A stretch of 64,000 nt of DNA, taken from the NCBI RefSeq assembly GCF_041381155.1, contig NC_091144.1, forward strand, positions 30,188,980 through 30,252,979, given 5' to 3'. Positions 10,890-23,100 of this stretch are shown here, one piece after another. The translations under genes were made by a program, and so were the position numbers. Positions within the stretch are counted from its first letter, which is position 1, and each line of letters starts with the position of its first letter. The stretch is from Argopecten irradians (lineage: Eukaryota; Mollusca; Bivalvia; Pectinida; Pectinidae). The notes beneath the pieces are model-generated. The model saw nothing but the letters and a program-made list of their open reading frames with translations, did not search any database and was not told the origin of the DNA.

Positions 10890-12602
10890 GAGCTACACCG
10901 AAACCACTGATAAAGTCAAACAGGTGTCGATTGCATATACTGTGGTCATATAAACTTCATTACAGTGTAACTCCAAACCATCTGTACCATTTCTTCCAAA
11001 TCAATTTTGGGGAATACTAGTACATGTAATTGGTTTGATTTTGTATATTCATCTGGTTGCTACAACACAGATTAATTTTACCGCAGATTTTGACCAGCCA
11101 ATCAGAAACAATGTTACAAATGTTGACGTCATTTTTTACTTTCTTGGTAATTAAGCCGATTTTTAAGCCAAAGAATACAAGCTCTCTGATTGACTACTAG
11201 GAGCGAGTGGACCAATCAGATAGCTTATAACAAATCGGAGACGACAGACACATAAAGGCCGAGATCGGTGATCATCTGTTCTGCATGACAATAAATGGAG
11301 CGTGGGGATCGCTAAGGGATACTTATGTGCAATTTTTATAAGTAAGTGAGTTTGTATTGAGGATCTGCACTTCAGGGATGCATTCGTTGAATAGATGGCG
11401 ATTTTAGTCGGTCTGTGCTCATTAGGGAATCGTGACCTGGGGATGTAGCGTGTACTTTTCCGATTTTTACACGAATCCTCGTAATTCAACTTTCGATATG
11501 AAATAAACTTCGCCCATATTCCCATCATATCGTATGCCATAGTGACCAGTAAGGCATTGTCTTCAATGTAAGCTAAAAAATATTCAGATCGGTTGATTTT
11601 TGTGGTGTTCAGAGCATTTTAAAATTAATTACCCCATTTTCTGGAAATGGGATACAGACTAAGTAAACAACCTTTCAGTATTTTTAGTTTTTTTTTTTTT
11701 TTTTGCGCGCGCGCCGTAAACCTGTGTTTACACTCAACGAATTTTCAAGAAATCATTTTGAGATAAATCCGTTTCCATTTGAATTCAAACTACGTTAATC
11801 ATCACTTTTTAACAACAGCTAAATAATATCCTATCATAAACCGTTTTATGTTTAATGTTTCAAGCAATTTATGTCATTAACGAAAATAAAAAACGTGTTT
11901 AAATTCCTGTTGTGTTACACACTAAAAAGATTTCCGGATATTTTTCGCCAACACCATATCACGGACCATTGATTTAGTTTGAACACATTTGTACATGTCA
12001 GATTCGGTAGATTGTCTCTTTTTTGTCTCTCTCAAACCACAGGCGAATGCGCAATCCACATACTGATATTTGAACAAAATATAAAAAAAGATTTCTTTGG
12101 TGGAATTATGCTCAACTTGGAAACAATATTTCATGTCATAGACGTCATGCACACTTATTTGAATTGGACTTAAATTGAAAATGATAATTCATAATAATAT
12201 TTTCAATATGGAACTACCTATTACGATTTCGTTAAGCTGACAAGCAGATAATGCGGCGTTTAAATCTTTGGCCAAATTACAATCAATATCGGGTACGTGT
12301 TTTTGAGTACAATAGCAAATATAGACACACGGGAAGGGGTGTATTTGTATACACGTGTATCCAGTTTGTTGTAAGTTTCAATAAAAAAACTTCTGCATGG
12401 CCGGATCGAGATTAGGGTGAAGAATCATTGACGGGAACTTTCACAACTGGATAAACAGTGTACGCATGGGATTTAGACTTCTATTACGATATCGGAACAT
12501 CCTATATGTGGCGTCGTCAAAATGGATCCCAAAAGTGACGTAAAGTTAATCAACAGATTATAACCAAATATTCTTCTGCGATTTTACAAATTCTAAAGGA
12601 AC
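10890..12602. other. upstream region of GT31 gene 2
   Basis: No gene is supported. It contains a T-run followed by alternating GC (about 11691-11713), a likely assembly-sensitive simple repeat. The 125-codon minus-strand frame at 11163-11540 has no recognisable domain. No clear TATA box precedes the GT31 start; ACACGTGT lies at about 12350. Confidence 0.4.
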
Positions 12603-13793
12603 ATGATAGTGTCCGGTCGAGTGATTGTTGTCTTCGGACTACTTATGACATGTTTTTATATTCTAATATATATCTACGGCGTTAATAGACACACAAAAGA
12701 TCCATCGGACCCAAGATGCATTGCGAAAGGAAGTGCAACTTTTGATGAATTAGATGCAATGGTAAATTTCTCCTTTGAATCATCACCAGATATATTTTAT
12801 TCGAAAGAAAATAAAAAATGGCAAGAATTGTTGAGAAAGAGTCTGTATCAGTCTACCAAGGAACAATCCAATGTGTTCAATGATAGTTACCCTTTGAACG
12901 TGAACATGCGAGAACTTGTAAATGTATACAAGGGTAGTGGGTATGTTGCTCCCCTTAAGGTGAACGAATATCCGTTCCGTTTCATACGAAGCCCCACAAA
13001 AGTGTGCGAAAAAGGTCAAAAAGTGTTTCTTTTATTCCTCATTAAATCTGCCCTGCGCCATTTTGATAGACGGCAGGTGATTCGTCAGACATGGGCCAAT
13101 CCAGAAGTCTGTAAGAAATTCGGAATACGAAGATTGTTTCTGACCGGAATAATGCGTGGACAGAATCGTTACCATGAGTTCCTGCGAAATGAAATAGTAT
13201 ATTATGAAGATACTCTCCAAATAGACTTCTTTGATATGTATTACAATAACACATGGAAAACACGTGGCGGGATTCAATGGGCGGCCAACGAATGTCGACA
13301 AGCTGAATACGTCATGGTCATTGATGACGATTTCTACGTCGCGACAGATCTTCTCGTCCAACTCTTACGTACCTCTGGGCGCTCCAGGGATTTCTACATG
13401 GGCTGGATCAACAGGAACCCAGTTCCCGTGCGGAACATGCGCAATAAGTGGTTTATTTCTAAACGAGATTTCCCTTATCCTGCTTATCCCGACTTCATAA
13501 GTGCCGGTGCTATTGTGATGTCCATGGATTTTGTTGTAGATGTTCATATCGCTAGTCAGTATACAAAACACTTCACGTTTGACGATGTTTTTGTCGGTAT
13601 CGTGGCTTATAAGCTCAAAGTTAGACCAATCAACTGTAACCTGTTTTCCATGTTCAAAGTTTGGTTCACGGCCGACCGGTTCTGGAAGACAATTGTGTCA
13701 CATGAGTACACGGCAAAGGAACTGTTACAAGCGTGGAAGTGTCATATTCTCATTGGAAATCTAGGCTTAGACGGTAGCATTGATATGTCTTAA
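12603..13793 (+). CDS. GT31 beta-1,3-galactosyltransferase-like protein 2
   Basis: A 396-residue intronless paralogue of the gene at 7908-9035, transcribed divergently from it. The membrane anchor is at about residues 7-25, making a Golgi type II protein. The catalytic domain shows LFLIKSALRHFDRRQVIRQTWA (144-165), MVIDDDFYV (238-246) with the DDD metal site at 241-243, YPDFISAGAIVMSMDF (295-310), and FDDVFVGIVAYKLKV (326-340). It keeps the family Gly in the DDVFVG block that paralogue 1 has lost. Both share NEYP, TWKTRG and VATDLL blocks at equivalent places, so they arose by duplication. Sequons include Asn55, Asn93 and Asn215. The first ATG lies just before the anchor. A distant AATAAA lies near 15130. 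The exact linkage formed is not predictable. Confidence 0.93.
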   Translation: MIVSGRVIVVFGLLMTCFYILIYIYGVNRHTKDPSDPRCIAKGSATFDELDAMVNFSFESSPDIFYSKENKKWQELLRKSLYQSTKEQSNVFNDSYPLNVNMRELVNVYKGSGYVAPLKVNEYPFRFIRSPTKVCEKGQKVFLLFLIKSALRHFDRRQVIRQTWANPEVCKKFGIRRLFLTGIMRGQNRYHEFLRNEIVYYEDTLQIDFFDMYYNNTWKTRGGIQWAANECRQAEYVMVIDDDFYVATDLLVQLLRTSGRSRDFYMGWINRNPVPVRNMRNKWFISKRDFPYPAYPDFISAGAIVMSMDFVVDVHIASQYTKHFTFDDVFVGIVAYKLKVRPINCNLFSMFKVWFTADRFWKTIVSHEYTAKELLQAWKCHILIGNLGLDGSIDMS

Positions 13794-15464
13794 CAGGATC
13801 TTCGTTCTTTCTTGACATTATTATGTTGGTTTCACTATCATAAAATTATCATTCCATATCAGTAAGCAAAGGTTCTAAATGAGTAAATATGAAACAATAG
13901 CTGCTAGCAGAAACAATGACTTCTTCCCTTTAAATGTCCCCATTTTCAGGGTCATGGCATATTGTCAATACTACCAATATAGGTATTCGCGTTTTGGTAA
14001 TCTTATTGTAAGTCATCAATGTTATTTCCTTCCAACTTCTCCGATCAACCAAGACTAATAACACTTGACGAAGTCATTCATGTGATTATTAATGTAACAT
14101 AATACAACGCGTCCCGAAACAATAGCATGATTCTTATATTTCTTCTGTCCATTTTCTTTTCCCTTCTTCTTGACTTTGTCAGTGTCGATTGAACGCTGTT
14201 TCCAGTATGATTTTCTTTTCACTAGTCTTTGCTAATGTTGCTTTATTCCTCCTTTCCCTTTTCATAGGAATGGTCATCTAGGACTCATCTCTGTCAGCTT
14301 GCGTTCCCACATCCTCGATACTCCAGGGGGTTTACTATTGTTTTTGTTGTTTTGTAACCCTTGGAGTATCGAGAATGGCGTTCCCTCATTCCCTGATTTT
14401 CTTATTGCCAGTACACTAGTTGTCCATTCCTCCCAGCCTCCGTAAACATGATTCTGTTTATCATAATCGACTTTTTTGCTGTCATTGTTTTGTCGAAGTG
14501 GTATAATTAAATGAAACTACCGTTTTCTTGTTTTATCACAAGTGTACGGTGGCTGATGTGTGCCAGTTTGGTGAAATAACGGCAGACTGTTGCAAATGAA
14601 TCGAAAAAACGATGTGATATTTGTCGCCTTATTCACCTGGAAATTACTTGTCAAGTTCCCGACAGTGAGTCCGCCTATCGGCCAACAAAGGCTTCTCACA
14701 CAATATGTTTTATATCGAGTTCTTGCAAAGTAGAAGACATGTGTAACTCATTCACTCCTGAAGTTTCAAAATGGACTGGTCCGGTCTTTGTTTTAGAAGT
14801 GGCTCAATGTGTCTTTTGGGGGTGAATGACTTAACATAATCAATATAAAGTTATCAGGAGAACATTTCAAAAACAAACATGGCATAATATATACTCGGTG
14901 CTAAATTGTAGTAGTTTATTTTGACAATGTGTATTTTGTTCCTAAGATGTTCGACGTAATGGAGAGACTTTTTACCTTTTATGTTCAACCGAGTCTGTGA
15001 TAATTTTAGAATATATGTGAATCGGTATGTTTTTCATTTGTATGCACTTCAATTCGAAAATGTTCTTACAATATCATTCATACGGTTGGATTTTATTTCT
15101 GATATTCCCTGAAAATGGTGAATGAATGTCAATAAAGTTTTAGTAGATTTTTGGCATTTTGGAATACCACGGCTTCGTGCAAATTGTTGCCACTTAGCAT
15201 TGAACGCAATCAGAGGAGGAACTCAAATTAATTATTAGAGAACGTCCCGAGTATACAAGACGTTCACAAGTTTATATTTTTTGTCATGTAAAAGGTCCGT
15301 TTTTTCACGATAAAATTAAATATATAAAAATATAGACATCGCTTTTTATTTTATCACTTGTTTATTATGATTGATTGAGAAGTATGCTGTAATGAACGTC
15401 CTAATAACAGGAGATTAAATCAATCAAATGCAAATGTATTAATACAGTTAAATTCCTGTTTTAA
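13794..15464. other. 3' flank of GT31 gene 2
   Basis: Apart from the foldback at 14301-14382 I see no feature. AATAAA at about 15131 is 1.3 kb past the stop and is the first clear poly(A) signal on this strand. Short open frames are not coding-like. Confidence 0.4.
14301..14382. mobile_element. foldback element, family A, short copy 3
   Basis: Left arm 14301-14330 (GCGTTCCCACATCCTCGATA...CCAGGGGG) pairs with right arm 14357-14382 (CCCTTGGAGTATCGAGAATG...). The tips match those of the longer copies at 6354-6650 and 9461-9780, but the interior is reduced to about 25 nt. Confidence 0.75.
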
Positions 15465-15748
15465 CTAGTGATATTTGGCAGGTCTATAAATCACTTAAGT
15501 GCAGTTGAACACAACAGAATTTACAACCACTTATGCATGAACCTTGTGACCTTTCCTGAAATGTACATTTTTGTATATTTTACAAGGTAATAAATTATAC
15601 GAGTCGACATAGTTTATAGCCGTGATAAATACTCACCCTTGTGATCAACTTAGTTACATTTAAAACATGGCTATGATGTCATCTTTTGTTGTCCCCAGTA
15701 CTTTACTTAGACAATTGTTCAAGTACTTGTTCTGTCTGTAGATTAGTA

Positions 15749-15838
15749 CACCTTTCACTGTACATTAGTTTACCTGTAGCTGTAGATTAGTTTCAACTAA
15801 TCTACAGTTCCAGGTAAACTAATGTACAATGAAAGGTA
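15749..15838. repeat. 44-bp-arm hairpin with 2-nt loop
   Basis: CACCTTTCACTGTACATTAG onward (15749-15792) is followed after TC by its near-perfect reverse complement (15795-15838). The central motif CTGTAGATTAGT recurs in the hairpin at 17432-17540 and singly near 17377. It lies within the insertion that splits the left inverted-repeat arm. Confidence 0.85.
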
Positions 15839-16196
15839 GAGAGTGACACTACATGCAGCATTGTAAAATTGGACAGATAAATAACAAATAAATGTAATCA
15901 AATTCAACATAAATGTAATAGAAAACTTCAATAATACATATTATTACATATTTTCCGTTTTATATATTGATTCTTGGACATCGGCATAAATCAAATCACA
16001 TCAACCACAACGCATAAAATTACTCCTTGTGTTGAAAATCAAGACTCAGTATTTCGATAGCACAGACATTCCTACAATGATGTTTTAATTTTAGATAGAT
16101 ATGTGTACTTTCCTTCTTTGAATATTGAATGAATGCTTTCGGTTTATTTCCCAATAATTTCACTGTTAATTATCCCCCGCCCAACGAAGAACACAA

Positions 16197-16507
16197 CTCT
16201 AAAACCAGCAGAGATATTTCCAAGAAACTTCATAGACACATTGTTCTTATGGTCTAGTAGTGCCTTTTGCTATTTTTAGGTTTTCACTTTTTTGTGCTTT
16301 TTTCTGTAACCATAGAAACATTGCTGAAAATATCATATTTTTGTAGCAGGTTCATTTCCGGAGCATAATTCTAAAACCAGCAGAGATATTTCCACGAAAC
16401 TTCATAGACACATTCTTTTTATGGTCTAGTAGTACCTTTTGCTATTTTTAGGTTTTCAGTTTTTGCACTTTTTCCGTTACCATGGAAACATTGCTGAAAA
16501 TATCATG
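16197..16507 (+). repeat. tandem duplication, about 170-bp unit
   Basis: 16197-16343 and 16369-16507 align closely. Both start TCTAAAACCAGCAGAGATAT, share TATGGTCTAGTAGT and end AACATTGCTGAAAATATCAT. The divergence is modest, so the duplication is not very recent. No coding potential. Confidence 0.85.
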
Positions 16508-17431
16508 GTAAATGGTAAATGTTACTTTGCAAAACTCCACCCATCTTTGTGTATATAGTCTAATGTAAATGTCAAGGCTGTATACCTGATTCAACAATTG
16601 CAGCCCCGCTCTACTTGAATTATACTCCATCTTTCTTTAGCTCAACTTCCTTTTTTCCTGTTCTTTTTTCATACACATAAGTCTCCACAATCAAACTTAC
16701 TTCAGCTTTGATATCTCCATTGGCGGGGGATCTGAATGACTATGTCCTTGTTGCTTCATTTCCTGAATACATACACGTAACACATAAATCCACGTTTTCC
16801 AAATTGAATAATTTCGGTATAATTCCTTATCCAAGAATCACACAAAGCCTACTGAACTAATTTGGAATTTTAAGCATTTTTTTCATCACTTTGCCGTTTT
16901 CACTGAATTTCAATGTAGTTTCCTTTAGAATCCACTAAATCTTGATATTATGTTTTAGGACCAATCATATTCTTCATTTCATAACGTAGAGCGGTATATT
17001 CAAAATTACTACGTTTCCATGGTAATCCTCCATGAATATCCGACAAGTTATATCCAAGTGAATGGTCTGCCTCTGACATAAAGAGCAGTTAAATCAACAT
17101 ATTACAAAATAAACTTCTTATTGGAAATTTGATAATCATTTTAGATAGTTTGACTTCGTAAAGATCTGATCTGCACTGTCTGCCATGTTGCCTCTTGTAC
17201 TGCTCAACTCAGAATGAAGAGAACTCAAGCTCACAAAAAATTCTCTGGTAACAACATTGGTATGGAATTTCATGAAAAATTCACGCAATGCATGCACGGC
17301 CAGAGAAGACATATTACAACAGTTACTATGCTGACATGTCCAGTGTCAAAGATGGGTGAAGGCCTTACCTGTAGATTAGTTACACAATAGCCATAGTTAG
17401 CATTGTACATCAGAGTTCCATGTTTTAAGTA

Positions 17432-17540
17432 AGAGAAACACATCAAACTGTAGATTAGTCAAGGTAATGAACAATGCTCGGCCCTTCGGGCCTCGCATTG
17501 TCCATTATCTTGACTAATCTACAGTTTGAGGTGTTTCTCC
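17432..17540. repeat. 50-bp-arm hairpin with GC-rich tip
   Basis: Arms 17432-17484 and 17488-17540 pair almost throughout (AAACTGTAGATTAGTCAAGG against its complement). The tip is GGCCC-TTC-GGGCC, unusually GC-rich for this window. It belongs to the same motif family as 15749-15838. Confidence 0.85.
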
Positions 17541-17976
17541 TATACGTATGTTCAAGTGCACCAAAGAGGTGATATATAGGCATGCAAAAATAGTATTAGT
17601 TTAAAACAGGAAGAATGTCTTAAGTAGCTGTGTTTAACTTTCTTCAGGAAAAATAATACCCGTCATCCTTCGTCCATTTGTTGATATGTTGATCATTATA
17701 GTCACCGCAGGCAACATCTTATTATCTACACCACTCTGAACTTGAAAATAAAAAATATCTTTCCATGTCTATTTCAATTGCCGATTTTGAAATGCGTCAT
17801 TTCATTTTTACCCATGTCAACAGGGGCGTAGCCATGGTGAAAACAATTTGGATGCGATGATATAGTTTATCCACAGTGTAATACGGGCACCCCCTCTCAA
17901 AGGCAGTCCAACCATTAACAAAGACATCTCCCAAACAAGTAATGAATAGGAATCCGCTATGTAGAGATTTCCTTGT

Positions 17977-18930
17977 ATGCTAACATCGAAATTTCCTCCT
18001 TGTGTTTTGAAAACATTTAAAATAAAATTGGATCATTGCAAATGAATTCGCAAACAATTCTTTCTTTTGTAAATTATATTCTTTGACTTTATTCCTCCAA
18101 AAGTGAAGAGTTTATACAAAACTTTAAGACAAAGAATTACAAACAGAAAAAAATGAAAGCGATTACATAAATAACACATATTTGCCCTCCTAAATCAGGA
18201 CATTGTTATAAGAAAGTTGAGAGGAAAAAAGTACATATATTGAGAGGAAAAAATTCAATACATTAATAAGGAAAAATGATTAAATACAAACTGACATCTT
18301 CAAAGACTTCATGATATAAATGTAAGAATGTATACACATATTTACTGAAACGCTAATTCAGCAGCTTTCACAGAAAAGCAACAACAAACGTAAATCTTAT
18401 AGAATACCCATCACCCGGTAATAGTTCCTGTATATAATCAGGGATGTACCCTAATAGGACACAAATAAGTTCGTGTCTATCTAAATTGTCTAATTTTACG
18501 TATAAACCAACTGGATAATTGTTGACAATATTTGTGAACCTTGATGTTTACAATCAAGTAAGCAATGAACTAAAGTATCATGAGATATCACATTACATTT
18601 CGCACATAACAGCTCACAACGTGGGTTTAACACAAACAATTTCCAAGACTGTTTGGAAGGGAAAACACCGTCTTCCAGAAATATGTTCAAGTATTTGTCT
18701 AAAAATATTCCAACATGTGTCGTATGTTCAGACTCATTCACAGTTTTACCACCCAAACTCTAGTTGCGTGCGGATCTTGCAAAACATGATTGATCATTAT
18801 AGTCAACGCCAGCAACATCTTATTATGCTAACATCGAAATTTCTTCCTTTTGTTTTGAAAACATTTAAAATAAAATTGGATCATTCCAAATGAAAACACC
18901 AACAATTCTTTCATTTGTAAATTACATTGA
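17977..18930. repeat. flanking direct repeats of about 100 bp around a LINE fragment
   Basis: 17977-18078 and 18825-18930 both read GCTAACATCGAAATTTC..., TTTTGAAAACATTTAAAATA and CAATTCTTTC, with several differences. They enclose the minus-strand LINE remnant. They may be an aged long target-site duplication. A partial third match (ATTATAGTCA...CAACATCTTATTAT) links 18793-18822 to 17693-17723. Confidence 0.65.
18340..18756 (-). pseudogene. LINE ORF2 C-terminal remnant (zinc-knuckle region)
   Basis: Reading the minus strand gives THVGIFLDKYLNIFLEDGVF, then CELLCAKCNVISHDTLVHCL with a CxxC...H...C pattern, then in a shifted frame KLDNLDRHELICVLLGY, IPDYIQELLPGDGYSI and RFTF. This order (CCHC-like knuckle followed by a conserved C-terminal tail) fits the 3' part of a non-LTR retrotransposon ORF2. 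A frameshift and stops near the end show it is dead. Part of the reverse transcriptase appears deleted between the LGI-like block and the knuckle. Confidence 0.75.
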
Positions 18931-20165
18931 CAATCTGGGTATACATAATATGTACCATGGTTTAATAGGATACTTTTTGTAATAATCAGAAAATAATCGT
19001 CGACTGTGTGTTGTTTTATGGTGTTATACCGCCTTGATGGAATTAAATTATGACTGAGGTCGTAAACATTGTGTAAAACCTGACCATTATTATAGAATTT
19101 ACCAGGTCAGTATAACACCATATTAACCGATCAAAAGGTCCCTAATTCTTACATTATATATAGTATGATATTATTTGAAAAAATGTGCATGTTACTATCA
19201 ACAAAAAGACAACATCCTGGTGAACTCAACCTTTGGGGAGTAACGCTGACAAATTATTGAGTTGACTGTACATTTCGACATAGCTGTATTGAAGTCAGGT
19301 AATGAATCGGTTAGGAATTATAGATATCACTGGGAGATAGATTGGCGATCACCGTACAACTATTTACGAATTCTCTATAGCATGCCATGGGTTCGGCCAC
19401 ATTCTTCAATGAGCTAGCTGAAAGCACGATCAAAATGACAAGAGTTTCACTATGGCAAGGAGACACAACCCGATTATACCGCAGCCTCCCAAAACCTGTA
19501 GACATCCACACACAGCAACACATTGCACACATTGCCTTGACTGCTGATAGAACGTTAACCGTATAAACCAAGCCAAATCAAACCGTTTTCAATCAGCTCC
19601 GCCCTTCAGTGGAGGCAATTGCAATTAATTTGTCATTGTTTAAAAAAAGAGGACCGGAAAATGTAGCAGCCATTCTGGGGCTAAGGTAGGGAGCATCAAA
19701 ACTTCACACAAAGGCTTTACCATGTTAGCTACAACTTCCGATACATGTATATTTATTTTCAAGTTCAGAGTGGTGTAGATAATAAGATGTTGCCTGCGGT
19801 GACTATAATGATCAGCATATCAACAAATGGACGAAGGATGACGGGTATTATTTTTCCTTAAAAAAGTCAAACCAAGCTACTTAAGACATTCTTCCTGTTT
19901 TAAACTAGTACTATTGTGCATGCCTTAATATCACTTTTTTGGTGCACTTGAACATACATGTAACTAAGTTGATCACAAAAGTGGGTATTTATCACGGCTA
20001 TAAACTAGGTATTTATGTCGACTCGTATAATTAATAAACTTGTAAAATATGCAAAAAAATGTACGTTTCAGGAAAGGTCACCAGGTTCAGGCATACGTGG
20101 TTGTTAATTCGGTTGTGTTCAACTGCACTCAAGTGATTTATATACCTGCCAAATATCACTATAGT

Positions 20166-23100
20166 GGAGCGACTAAGTACGAACATCGTTCAGTGTTTGA
20201 AGAAAGCATGACATTTTGCATATGGCTTCTTTGGGACATAAGGTCTCAGGAAAAAAATGGACTCCTTTCAAATCCTTCCTCATAGTGAAGGTGCAGGAAA
20301 CAGGAACACCCATTCCTACATTCTAGGGCATGGGTATCTTCTACCAAACCTTAATACTTCGTCTTCCTCCTTTCAAATCCTTCCTCATAGTGTAACTCCT
20401 GTGGAACTGTCAAGTCATCCATAACCACTTAACAACATTAAGACACACATTTCACCATATGATGTCTGAGAACACAATCCACCTTATTTCTCATGTATAT
20501 GTATGGATTCCTTCTTTAGATCATACAGACGTCTGTCATACCTATCTGCCTTTAGAAAAGTTGATGAAAGTATTTTCTTTTACTGGCTAGGGCTTCTTTG
20601 TTAATTTACTTAGCGCCTTCTCATGGCAACCGCTATTCTTGTTTTTAAGGAGCTGGGGTTGTAGAACGTCAAAGAATTCTTGGTGGCACAATCAGCAGCC
20701 TGCACTTGCACTTTGTCATATATCGACGTCAACCAGAACTAAATTCGGCAGGGTTCCAGATGACCAATATCTGACTAAGTTAGTTTGCTGTCTGTGTTGT
20801 CCTAATATTGTTTATACTATCTGTCATCTCCATTGTTTGCACTTAGCTTGAAGGCTTATCGTTCTTCTGTTCTACATCGCTGCAATATATTTTCACCCAT
20901 TACTTGGTGCCATATGCATGTTTTACTGACGATGGCTATGCGTTTTAGGTAGATTTAGTTTGCATATATCACACTACTAGCATAGCGCTAATATATGTTC
21001 TTAATTCAATACCATCAGCTGTCTTGCCTCCGCCACCTTCATCTCCAGTAATGAGATTGGGAGTTCTAGCTCGGAGGTTCAGCTAACATTTGTAAAGTTT
21101 TGACTTAAAGGTGCTTATGACTATCTTCGCAAGGACTTGTTTGTGGTTAATTCTAGTGCCACTACTGTCAAACTGATAGACGTACCACAAGGGGTTATGT
21201 CAGACAAGGTAGACATTCAAGCTTTGGTGGCAAAACCTTGCTATGAACTTACTCGAAGTCCTTACTTAAGTGGAGTCACCTGGTGTTGGAGTCGTTCGGG
21301 ATTACATTAAACCAATGTCCCTGACATTTTATCTGATTATTAACAAAAGAGGAAATATCTTCTCCTGAATCCACATTAAAATTTCCTGGGATGCGGTTGA
21401 CAGCCGGGCATAACCGTGGTTATGCAAAATAAGTGCGACCATCTCATCAATGAAGCCTCCTTTGGAAGACGAATCCCAAATGATATCCTTGCATTAAGTA
21501 CTTCTGCCTGCAGGTCTGATATTTCTCCATCACACAACGTATCTTTCGGATGACTGCCAAAGTAATTTCGGTTAAATATTTGCTGATAATTCCCTGGCTG
21601 TGGTTAGGAATAGAGGTGTGAAATCATCCATATGCATTGTATAGTTGCAGTCATAATAAACCATTTGAAGCCTTGAATGCCTTCTTGCTTTAGCCAAAAT
21701 ATATCCGTTAGCCGTCCTTATTATTTCCATTCTTCTGGCAAATAATATTTTACATTCCACTTTCAAAAAGAAGATGATCCTCATTGGTTTTATCTCTGAT
21801 TAAATATGAACTTACATTATGTGTTAAAAAGTCTCTGCCCAAGCCTCTTTTTAGAGTTAAAGAACTGAGTTCTTGTATGAATGTTCTTTCCAGAATGGCA
21901 AATATTGCTAGCGTGTAAAATCTGATTCAAGAACTATAATTATCTTTCAGGCATGGAAATGGATGTGAAACACGAATGTTTTTCAAGCTGCTGTAAACTA
22001 AAAGAGTAAAAGGTCCGATACCTGTCCGAAAGGATAATATGATAAGGACGACGTCGGGGATCATAAACGACCCGCTTTATGGAAATTAACGTTTTCATTT
22101 AATTCCTCTATTCATATTGGTTTAGAGAATAATGCTAAGTGTAAAATTTACAGAAGTTAATAACATTTGGGACTCAAGTTTTAAAGTAATGTGTTTCATA
22201 AATTATCAGCCGTTTCGGTTAATTTAGGTACCTTTAATTGGCGAGGGTCACCTCGCCATTGTGATCGTGGTTGCAAAATTCTCTTTCAGTCAATTTCCTC
22301 AATATGATTGGCTAAGAACTTGCTCGCAGATACTAGCACTCCTTGCGGCAGTGTATTCAACAACTTTGATTTTACCGGGAATTTTAAATAGCAAATTTTG
22401 AATATGAAAGTTACTGAAATAAGCGTATCTGTAATGTTGAAATAGGAATAGTAGATTACTACTTTCATATCCTTACCATATACATCATCCAAATGATCTT
22501 AGGTTGGAAAATTTTCACTTGAATTGTGTACAATGTATCTAGACTTTTCGTCCCGAAAATGGTGTTTTTAATACATGAAGACGTTTCGTCCCGAAAATGC
22601 TTCGCTTCGCCCCACGCGTTTAGTCCCTACTAGTGACAATTATCCCGCAACGGAAAAAATGAAATCTATATTTCACCTCAAACATTAAAATTGTTACAAT
22701 AATGATTTTTGCACTTTGAATCATATTAGTTCGGGAGCAAATATATTTCAGGACGATATGGAGATTTGTTTATCACGGCTGCGTTATGCCACATGTACGT
22801 GTAAATCCACAATGGAAGAAAGACAACTCTAACAAAATTTTGGACAAACTTGGACTTCTGATAAAATAGCACGTGACAGACGGTGAACATTTTGTAAATG
22901 TCCAAGGTGGCGTAATCTTAAAACTAACGGCAGTTAATAAGGTATTGATATTTACCACATCCATTATTATCGATAATTGTATAAGCACAAGTATAAATAT
23001 CAGATTATATCTATATACTAAAGCACGTTCAGAGATTACCACTAAACCATACTTTTAAAACATTTTAGTTATTTTCACCACAGGAGCTTGACGTTCTGAT

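Larger units (their letters stand above)
15465..20165. mobile_element. 4.7-kb inverted-repeat element with nested insertions
   Basis: The right arm, 19752-20165, is contiguous. Its reverse complement is found on the left in two pieces, about 15465-15660 and 17545-17757. The outer tips share TAGTGATATTTGGCAGGT, and inner matches include GGATGACGGGTATTATTTTT. The left arm is therefore split by about 1.9 kb of extra DNA (15661-17544), whose absence from the right arm fixes the insertion point. The centre carries a minus-strand LINE remnant. No transposase is visible, so the outer element is a non-autonomous TIR transposon or an old inverted duplication. Confidence 0.75.

Noticed and set aside
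11163..11540. 125-codon minus-strand gene
   Set aside because: No domain, no neighbours of similar composition, and basic/Ser-rich content typical of antisense or random frames.
12783..13764. Antisense and alternative-frame open frames over GT31 gene 2
   Set aside because: Shadows of the 396-codon gene, which carries all the conserved motifs.
20640..20860. Trypsin-like fragment (RILGGTISSLH)
   Set aside because: One frame shows an RI(V/L)GG-like start, but no catalytic His, Asp or Ser block follows and stops come quickly. Chance match.
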